Positions 7,562-13,085 of a DNA stretch of 13,085 nucleotides are shown in pieces (position 1 is the stretch's first letter; every line of letters begins with the position of its first letter). This DNA comes from Paracoccaceae bacterium (GTDB lineage Bacteria; Pseudomonadota; Alphaproteobacteria; Rhodobacterales; Rhodobacteraceae), in the NCBI GenBank assembly GCA_016765235.1, contig JAESQH010000135.1, forward strand, positions 1 to 13,085, written 5' to 3'. Below the pieces are notes generated by a model, which saw only the letters and a program-made list of their open reading frames with translations, was not told the DNA's origin and did not search any database. Both the position numbers and the translations under genes were made by a program.

Positions 7562-8173
7562 ATGCTAAAACTAAATACAATTCTGAACGCCGGTATTCTC
7601 GCCGCATCCACCACTTTCTTTATCACAGCAAGCCCAGTCAGCGCACAAACCATGACCGACCTAGGCCTTCTGCAGTCAGGAACATTTGCATATGCTTATG
7701 AGTTAAATGCTGATGGCAGCGTGGTGGTCGGTAGTGGCAATACCACCAACGGTCAACAAGCATTTCGCTGGAACAGTACTGGCGGCACAATGCAGAATAT
7801 CAGCGCAGCGGGATGGACATTTTCAAACGCGGTCGCCCTAAATAGTGATGGTAACGTCATCGTCGGGTACGGAGACTATCAGGGTACAGGCCTAAATAAC
7901 TATCGCGCATATCGCTGGACCCAAGCTGGTGGAATGCAATCCCTGGGAACATTTGGTAATTTTTCAGTTGGGATATCCACCAACGATAATGGCAGTGTAG
8001 TTGTGGGATATAATGGCACTGCTTCGGGCAACCGCGCGTTTCGATGGGACGAAACCGGTGGTAGTTTGGTGGTAGGTCATGCCGACCTGACGGTTGGCGG
8101 AAATCTAGCCTTTCTTTGGGATGTGGTTATGGTAGCCGCCAGTATACGGACCTTGCTCTGCAAGCTTTGTTAA
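7562..8173 (+). CDS. Secreted HAF-repeat protein, C-terminally truncated
   Basis: The open frame encodes 203 residues. Residues 1-28 are a Sec signal peptide ending V-S-A. The rest is made of HAF-type repeats: D-G-S-V-V-V-G-like units at 51-57, 96-102, 143-149 and 168-172, alternating with A-F/Y-R/L-W units at 67-70, 116-119, 159-162 and 183-186. Such repeats are found in exported proteins, often ahead of an autotransporter barrel. Here the sequence after about residue 187 is out-of-frame IS3 transposase DNA, so the true C-terminus is lost. The last unit spacing is also short, suggesting an internal deletion near 8064. AGGA at 7551-7554 gives a good ribosome site for ATG 7562. It is probably a pseudogene. 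Its exact role is unknown. Confidence 0.7.
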   Translation: MLKLNTILNAGILAASTTFFITASPVSAQTMTDLGLLQSGTFAYAYELNADGSVVVGSGNTTNGQQAFRWNSTGGTMQNISAAGWTFSNAVALNSDGNVIVGYGDYQGTGLNNYRAYRWTQAGGMQSLGTFGNFSVGISTNDNGSVVVGYNGTASGNRAFRWDETGGSLVVGHADLTVGGNLAFLWDVVMVAASIRTLLCKLC

Positions 8174-8219
8174 TGGCCGTATGGCGACGTAAACCAGTCA
8201 GCAAGATGGTATCCACTCT

Positions 8220-8260
8220 CCCTCTCAGGCATTGCTACGCAATGCCCTGACGGGCAGCGG
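8220..8260. repeat. Palindromic repeat, copy A
   Basis: This 41-nt element starts CCCTCTC and ends GGGCAGCGG. Its centre is a perfect 8-bp stem, GGCATTGC (8228-8235) and GCAATGCC (8239-8246), around a TAC loop, with flanking TCA/TGA and CCC/GGG able to extend it. It lies between two adjacent blocks of the IS3 OrfB remnant, just before D-Q-G-S-Q-F, where normal transposase sequence has only a few codons. Copy B is similar (see 8452-8494). Confidence 0.7.
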
Positions 8261-8451
8261 ACCAAGGCTCACAATTCACCAGCATTGAATGGGCATCATT
8301 TCTACAGCACCACAATCTGGAGCACAGTTTGAGCCGTCGTGGAAACTGTCACGATAACGCCGTTGCCGAGAGCTTTTTTCAACCTGCTGAAACGAGAGCG
8401 CATCAGGCGCAAGGCATACAAAACCAGAGAAGAAGCAAGGCGGGATATATT

Positions 8452-8494
8452 CCCTTCTCGGTGATTGCTACGCGTTCACCTGTCAGGCAGCGGG
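8452..8494. repeat. Palindromic repeat, copy B
   Basis: This 43-nt element shares the CCCT..CTC start, a central ATTGCTACGC and the GGCAGCGG end with copy A. Its stem arms are GGTGATTGC (8460-8468) and GCGTTCACC (8472-8480) around the same TAC loop. The arm bases differ from copy A, but most changes on one side are matched on the other. It splits the IS3 remnant between ARRDIF (about 8450) and YIEMFYNP (from about 8495), so it was inserted into an older transposase gene. Confidence 0.7.
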
Positions 8495-8610
8495 CTACAT
8501 CGAAATGTTTTACAATCCAAAACGCCAACACGCCAGGAACGAGATGCCGCCGCCTGTAGAGTTCGAAAGGCATAAAAAATGAAGCAAGAAGGCGTCTAGG
8601 AAACTAGAGG

Positions 8611-8772
8611 CTAGTCACTCACCGCCAACTTCGGCGGAACCGACACGAACATATGCACATGATCACCTGATAAAACGCCACGGATAATATCCACGCCGCT
8701 TTCGTGGCAAACCTGCCGGATAATTTCGCGGACTCGCAACCGGACATCCCCGTGCAGCACCAGTTCGGCGCA
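8611..8772 (-). pseudogene. IS200-type TnpA remnant
   Basis: The minus strand reads AELVLHGDVRLRVREIIRQV, CHESGVDIIRGVLSGDHVHM and FVSVPPKLAVSD before TAG at 8611-8613. H-V-H in GDHVHMF is the HUH metal-binding pair of Y1 (IS200/IS605) transposases. The frame is closed upstream by TAA at 8773-8775. The N-terminus and the C-terminal part carrying the catalytic tyrosine are missing, as relatives continue well past S-V-S-D. It abuts the 3' end of the IS3 remnant, which runs the other way. It cannot be active by itself. Confidence 0.82.
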
Positions 8773-8849
8773 TTATAGAAAGTTTACTACTCGCGCAAGC
8801 TTTAGAAGTTCGAAGCAGGTCACCGATCCCACTAAAAATGGGAGGATTA

Positions 8850-8877
8850 CTGTCCGATTTCGTAGGACCACTTTACA
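8850..8877. repeat. IS3-like terminal sequence
   Basis: Read on the minus strand, this contains AAAGTGGTCCT followed by an ACAG end, an inverted counterpart of the sequence at about 7112-7139 beside the IS3 transposase tail. The shared core AAGTGGTCCT is exact (7116-7125; its complement at 8864-8873). The gap 8773-8849 shows no gene. Confidence 0.45.
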
Positions 8878-8932
8878 CTTCACTCATGCTTCCCATCACA
8901 ACCTCGCTTTTGGGTTATCCAGGACAGCCTCA

Positions 8933-9673
8933 TCAATTTTTTACTATTGTATAATATGGGGTGATTTCGTCACTGTCTGACGACAATATATGCAGGTCCG
9001 CTAGAAGGAGTTCCTTTCCGTAGGAAGCTATGGACTGGTCAATAAATTCCATAACGATACGGTCGTAATTCTTGGACAGCGTGGTATCTTTGGGATTCAG
9101 CTTTGAAATAATCGTTAGTCCGCTAGGAGGACAGTCAACAACCTTTATGTCAAGATCAGGCCTGTACTTTCTCAAAATAGGCACCAACTTCCACACGTCT
9201 CCAGTCCAGTCTCGTGTCTCCGACTTCTTCCAGATACGCTCGGCAGCTATTGGTGTAATCGGAATACAGTCATGCATCGCAATTACACTTTCCTTTTTGC
9301 AAAGTTTTTCGGTGCCAATAAAGTCCCGCAGCAAATATTCAAACAAGTGCATTCCGTCTAAAAAGGCCATATCAATATGAGGTGCGATGGAACACGCTCT
9401 TTCTGAAGCGAAGAATTCATCTGATGTCATTTGAAGCAGATGTAGTTCGGTTTTTTTTGCCAAAGCATCAAACTTAAGATTAAAAACTGGGTCAACGGCA
9501 ATTGTTTTTGCTGTTGCGAGAATCAGACTATCCCCACGAGATGAACCTATTTCGAGGTACCAGTCAGGTTGGATTAGTCCGTGCATCCGGCTTAGAAACT
9601 GCTTATAGGGCACGCCAGTTAATTTCGGGTAAATCCGGGAGGTCTCTGTGGTAGAAGTTTTCGACGTGCCCAA
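8933..9673 (-). CDS. Class I SAM-dependent methyltransferase (Methyltransf_24-like)
   Basis: A 246-residue soluble protein with a Rossmann-type methyltransferase core. Motif I is YLEIGSSRGDS (39-49), which binds the SAM cofactor. An acidic end of strand 2 lies in IAVDP (58-62), motif IDMAFLDGMHLFEYLLRDF spans 100-118, and MHDC (133-136) ends strand 5. The pattern F-L-D-G-x-H...D-F is typical of the Methyltransf_24 group found in O-antigen, capsule and cephalosporin-hydroxylase-like proteins. No membrane segment is seen. The TTG start at 9673 is favoured by GGAG at 9682-9685, eight bases upstream; the ATG at 9680 is out of frame. It lies 86 bp downstream of, and on the same strand as, the large glycosyltransferase-sulfotransferase gene, so it probably modifies the same surface glycan. 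Confidence 0.82.
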   Translation of the reverse strand: MGTSKTSTTETSRIYPKLTGVPYKQFLSRMHGLIQPDWYLEIGSSRGDSLILATAKTIAVDPVFNLKFDALAKKTELHLLQMTSDEFFASERACSIAPHIDMAFLDGMHLFEYLLRDFIGTEKLCKKESVIAMHDCIPITPIAAERIWKKSETRDWTGDVWKLVPILRKYRPDLDIKVVDCPPSGLTIISKLNPKDTTLSKNYDRIVMEFIDQSIASYGKELLLADLHILSSDSDEITPYYTIVKN

Positions 9674-9759
9674 TATTCATCTCCATCAGTGTGTTTAAAA
9701 ATTAAAATCTAATATTCTGCCAAACTAGAAATTGGAATTCTATTTTGAAATTCAATCTA

Positions 9760-12700
9760 TTATTTGGTATTTGTCTTAGGTTTGTAGGGGATGGGAGCCT
9801 TTTCAGGTTCAATCCCATGCTTTTCTAGGAGCTTAGCGAGGTAAGTGTGTGAAGGAGGAAAACCGCTATGCTTCTCAACCAAAAACTTCCGCATTCTACG
9901 GCCGTAAAAGTGTACGGAGTATGTGTTTGGAGTAATTCGATCAGCAGTTACTTCGGGACGCTTGACGAGTTCTCGTCTGTTGCGAAAAGCCACAGGGTAT
10001 AGAGCCTCGATAGGCATCGAGAATTGTATTTCTCCGGTTACTTTCAAAAAATGAGTAAAAGCTCGCGGCCCCCATAGTCCCCATTCGAACGTCGAAACAT
10101 GTGGTGGGGTGCCTGCATCGTGAAGCTGTTGCAGTTCCAGCTTTTTTTCGGATTCATACCACGGTGGTATTGGATAATCCTCTTCACAAAATCCCAAAAG
10201 CTGTTCGAGTGCCGCGCTATCAGCTGGAATCCCCAAAACCCCAATGTTAGCCAAATGCCGTGACTCCCATCCGTGAAAGTGCCCATTCAATGTTCTAAAA
10301 GGTTGCAAGCAATATGCATCGGTATCAGCCCAGATTATGCCAGGGTTTTGCTGAAGTAGTTTATAGCGGAAATGATCGGCGTGTGGTGCCGGGCTTCCAG
10401 TTTTTTCATGCACAATCATACGATTGTCCGTCAGAATATCTCGACCATCGGCAAGCTTAATCCCTTTCGGAACCCGCCCGACATCGCCGTAGCGGTAGAG
10501 TATAACTTCATGCCCTGCATCGACGAATGATTTCAGACAGAGTTGTTCCAGATAGCTGAGGTCACCTTCGATCCACAATGCCGCGATTGTCGGAAGCTTA
10601 TCAGGAACCGGAATGATGGACGGTGCCCAGTCCAATTTTGGAGATAACTTTTGTGCTGATGTCTTAGGTGAAGCGGGGTGCTTCAGTTTTTTACTTATAT
10701 TGTCGTACATCTCAAAGTCGTCAGAATAAATTTTTCTGATAAGTACGTGATCAGCCTTTGACAACTCTTTTGCTAGCGACATACTACTTGTCGAGTGTGA
10801 CAGAAATTTTCGTGAATCATATATGATGGGCGTATCGCCCGGGAAAATTTGAGAAAGGACTGTTGTAAGGTCTTGATCGAGCGTTTTAACACGTCCAATA
10901 AAATCATAATGAATCTGATAGAACGATATTTCTTTGACTTGTTCGCGCCAGTGCCGATCTAAGTCAAGCGCGCTTGGGACGTCGTGAAGAATGCGGATAA
11001 ATTCTTGTAGTGAAATATCGCGATCGTTTGTCTCTCCTAGCGTCGAAAGCAATGACATCCGTTGTTTGTCGCCCGTTGCGATTTTGTCTGCATATGCTGA
11101 CAATATCCTTGAAAGAGGGTCTTGAATAAATGTGAATTTGAAAATGTCGGGGTTTTCTAAAGCCTGGACCAATTTCGCTACACCGAGTTTCTGGGATTTT
11201 TCGACCAAACCGTGTCGACTTTTGTGTAACTCGTCAAGTGACTGAACTTTGAAGACCTGATCGTTCGACTGAGCTATATGTGAATACAAAGAACCAATTA
11301 CGGTTGAACAAGCCGCTTTATGGTTTTTCATATACAAAAATTTGCGGTTTAGATCTGCGTGTGCAATTTGGAAAAAGTGCCGCTTATGTGTGTAATTTGC
11401 TAAAAGAGTGCGCTGGTTTATAGACATCTCTTCTGCTCTTTCTTTGGGATCGGACCGTTTCACGACATCTCGTATGTCTGTCCACAACTCAGCGAACTCC
11501 GGTTGATTTTTTAGTTTTTGTATTTTTGCAATATACTTTTCGACAGATGAATCGTGCAGAAGTTTTAGCTTTTTATCCTTCAAAAGCTCAGACAGTATAG
11601 CGCGGAGTGCTGGAATTTCTTTCTCAACATGGTTGATTTTGAGCCTATTTTGATTTCGCTTTCTGAAATAGTTCGGGCTTAGGCGGCTCTTTTTCACGGC
11701 ATCCCCACGATCGAACTTTACTAATGTGCTTTCTCCGGACCGCAAAGTGTAATGATTTATTACCGCGTGGTCGTAGCATTTTCGACAATCAAAGCCACGT
11801 TCAATACTTTTTATGAAATCGGGTGAAACGTTCCTGCCTGAACCATCTACCCAACGTATATCCCCAAAATTATTCGGCTTGATTTGAGGTCGATGATTAG
11901 TGAATTTTTGAATTTTCCCGTTATTGCGAATAATCGATTTCACACCACGCCGAGCACGGTTTTTTCCGGGCCGAAGATCGTTGGCGTAATGAAACTGTTC
12001 GGTCACAAGCTTGTCTTCGTAAGCTTCCACCCCTCCAAAACCGTATATTAATTCTGAAAGGGATATTATGTCGGGCGACTGGTTGGCATTAACAACTGCA
12101 TTAAGTGTGTGGTCACCAATCGAAATCGTGATAAACTCATCGATGTCGATAATCACTATATAGTCGGACCTGGAGAATTCTCGGTGATAGGGAGCGTAGG
12201 AAAGGCAGATTCCATGTGGTGAACGGCCGTCTAAGAATTGGCTTGGGTTTGGAAGGTGCTTTACAATCCCCATATCATCAAGTCTATCAAGGATGTCTGC
12301 TGTTCCATCGTCGCAATCATTAGTGAAAATCAAGAAATCCGTGACACCGATTGCAAGGTTATGCGCAATCCATTCCAGAATATACGGCCCCTCATTTTTC
12401 ATGCATGTTACGACGCAATATGTGTGCTTCTTATTCGATATCGGTAGATGGGTAACCTTAGAATCACTTAGCATTTGGATTTTGTCACTGATGACTTTAG
12501 CCCGAACTCCGAAGCTATGATTTTTGATTACATCTGCGGCGAATATGCGGCGTTCTTCGGTCCGCTCGGCGCTCTCGGACAACGCAGTTTCAACGCAAGC
12601 TTTCAATGATTGTGCATCTTCGTAAAAATATGCAAATGCTTCCAAATCGCGAGGGAATCCATTTACTCGATCCGTGATCAAAGGTCGTGCTGATGCGAGA

Positions 12701-13085
12701 ACGTCGTAAATCCTGTTGGAAGCAAAGCCATTGGCAGCCATATCCGGCCAGTGATCGTTAAGAACAACTCCAGCGGATCTATAGTAATCCCCTAATATCT
12801 CGTTCGAAATAGTTTTGCCAGCGATATGTTTGGCCGGAACAAGTTCGTCCCACTTTCCGCCGTAAATCGCGATATCGATGCTAGCCGCGAGCGCCATTTC
12901 GACTACCTTACGGATCTTGCCCTGCCGCCTGTTCCCAACAAATAAAACTTCGTGGGATTTGTCTTTAATGGGCGAGCCAGGGTAAAATCGTGTATGATCA
13001 GTTGCCTGTGGTAGGTAGCTAGCATTCTTTGATATTTCAGATTTGAATTTTTTGATGATTGTATCTGATGCAACAAAAATCCAGT
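9760..13085 (-). CDS. Multidomain glycosyltransferase/sulfotransferase, 5' partial
   Basis: The frame is open from the window edge (13085) to TAA at 9760-9762, at least 1,107 residues. ATG 12897 is internal: upstream codons still give family sequence such as EVLFVGNRRQGKIRK. Numbering from that ATG, four domains follow. First is the end of a CgeB-like GT-B transferase (to about 140; YYRSAGVVLNDHW, GFASNRIYDVLAS). Next is a GT2-like (Glyco_tranf_2_4) domain at about 158-395 (TCMKNEGPYILEW; D-x-D in IIDIDEF, D251/D253). A sulfotransferase follows at about 515-735 (PAPS P-loop-like KNHKAACST, 524-532; second motif FIQDPLSRILSAY, 590-602). A GT32-like domain lies at about 768-1010 (WADTDAYC, D858/D860). 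No signal peptide or membrane segment is seen in the visible part. It probably builds and sulfates a surface polysaccharide or glycoprotein glycan. The exact linkages are unknown. Confidence 0.85.
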   Translation of the reverse strand, partial: WIFVASDTIIKKFKSEISKNASYLPQATDHTRFYPGSPIKDKSHEVLFVGNRRQGKIRKVVEMALAASIDIAIYGGKWDELVPAKHIAGKTISNEILGDYYRSAGVVLNDHWPDMAANGFASNRIYDVLASARPLITDRVNGFPRDLEAFAYFYEDAQSLKACVETALSESAERTEERRIFAADVIKNHSFGVRAKVISDKIQMLSDSKVTHLPISNKKHTYCVVTCMKNEGPYILEWIAHNLAIGVTDFLIFTNDCDDGTADILDRLDDMGIVKHLPNPSQFLDGRSPHGICLSYAPYHREFSRSDYIVIIDIDEFITISIGDHTLNAVVNANQSPDIISLSELIYGFGGVEAYEDKLVTEQFHYANDLRPGKNRARRGVKSIIRNNGKIQKFTNHRPQIKPNNFGDIRWVDGSGRNVSPDFIKSIERGFDCRKCYDHAVINHYTLRSGESTLVKFDRGDAVKKSRLSPNYFRKRNQNRLKINHVEKEIPALRAILSELLKDKKLKLLHDSSVEKYIAKIQKLKNQPEFAELWTDIRDVVKRSDPKERAEEMSINQRTLLANYTHKRHFFQIAHADLNRKFLYMKNHKAACSTVIGSLYSHIAQSNDQVFKVQSLDELHKSRHGLVEKSQKLGVAKLVQALENPDIFKFTFIQDPLSRILSAYADKIATGDKQRMSLLSTLGETNDRDISLQEFIRILHDVPSALDLDRHWREQVKEISFYQIHYDFIGRVKTLDQDLTTVLSQIFPGDTPIIYDSRKFLSHSTSSMSLAKELSKADHVLIRKIYSDDFEMYDNISKKLKHPASPKTSAQKLSPKLDWAPSIIPVPDKLPTIAALWIEGDLSYLEQLCLKSFVDAGHEVILYRYGDVGRVPKGIKLADGRDILTDNRMIVHEKTGSPAPHADHFRYKLLQQNPGIIWADTDAYCLQPFRTLNGHFHGWESRHLANIGVLGIPADSAALEQLLGFCEEDYPIPPWYESEKKLELQQLHDAGTPPHVSTFEWGLWGPRAFTHFLKVTGEIQFSMPIEALYPVAFRNRRELVKRPEVTADRITPNTYSVHFYGRRMRKFLVEKHSGFPPSHTYLAKLLEKHGIEPEKAPIPYKPKTNTK

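Larger units (their letters stand above)
8121..8608 (+). pseudogene. IS3-family OrfB remnant, frameshifted and invaded by repeats
   Basis: Four blocks of one transposase can be read in order. TDLALQALLMAVWRRKP (about 8146-8196) comes first. DQGSQFTSIEWASFLQHHNL follows, then SRRGNCHDNAVAESFFQ (8260-8382). After an extra base near 8383, LLKRERIRRKAYKTREEARR reads to 8445. Finally EMFYNPKRQHARNEMPPP and VEFER run to a stop near 8580, followed by a family-like MKQEGV tail. D-Q-G and the later E of E-S-F-F belong to the DDE integrase core. Two hairpin repeats separate blocks one and two and blocks three and four, and the first supplies an in-frame stop. The 5' part is lost at the junction with the HAF gene. 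It is inactive. Confidence 0.85.

Noticed and set aside
8329..8559. Plus-strand open frame read as a 76-residue protein
   Set aside because: Only its first part follows the transposase frame; the rest is a frameshifted reading of the IS3 remnant and an inserted repeat.
8827..8843. TCCCA/TGGGA hairpin as a terminator of the minus-strand genes
   Set aside because: Only a 5-bp stem, about 90 bases past the methyltransferase stop, and inside apparent IS end sequence.
1..13085. CRISPR array, rRNA or intact tRNA
   Set aside because: I saw no regularly spaced direct repeats, no rRNA-like stretches and no complete tRNA cloverleaf.

Overview
The window looks like chromosomal DNA of an alphaproteobacterium, most likely a marine Rhodobacterales (roseobacter-type) organism. 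This rests on protein flavour (polar amino acid ABC transporter, TIGR01976-type PLP enzyme, CgeB-like and sulfotransferase glycan enzymes), moderate GC, TTG starts beside good Shine-Dalgarno sites, and an insertion-sequence-rich accessory segment. The genus cannot be fixed from the sequence alone.

Left part (1-6648, all + strand): a decayed N-terminal piece of a tyrosine integrase (about 102-242) is followed by a LuxR-type regulator (519-1364). After a 141-bp gap holding a perfect 17-bp palindrome comes a tight transport and metabolism unit. It encodes a class-V aminotransferase-fold PLP enzyme that lacks the desulfurase cysteine (1506-2762), a secreted family-3 solute-binding protein (2790-3599), an intergenic hairpin, two inner-membrane permeases (3696-4391, 4388-5077), an ATPase (5086-5838) and an inositol-monophosphatase/HisN-like phosphatase (5851-6648). 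The regulator probably controls the unit. The transporter probably imports a small polar amino-acid-like compound, which the PLP enzyme and the phosphatase may process. The substrate is unknown.

Middle part (6649-8932): a graveyard of mobile DNA. It holds a 45-nt 3' piece of a tRNA-Arg(CCG), a likely attachment-site relic, and a minus-strand IS3 transposase C-terminus. A secreted HAF-repeat gene follows; it is cut off where it runs into a second, plus-strand IS3 OrfB remnant. That remnant carries two copies of a short hairpin-forming repeat. A minus-strand IS200 TnpA remnant and an IS3-like end at about 8850-8877 close the segment.

Right part (8933-13085, all - strand): a small methyltransferase (8933-9673) lies downstream of a very large surface-glycan enzyme (9760 to beyond the window edge). 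That protein joins a CgeB-like glycosyltransferase, a GT2-like glycosyltransferase, a sulfotransferase and a GT32-like glycosyltransferase in one chain. It is the most unusual single gene here and is incomplete at its N-terminus.
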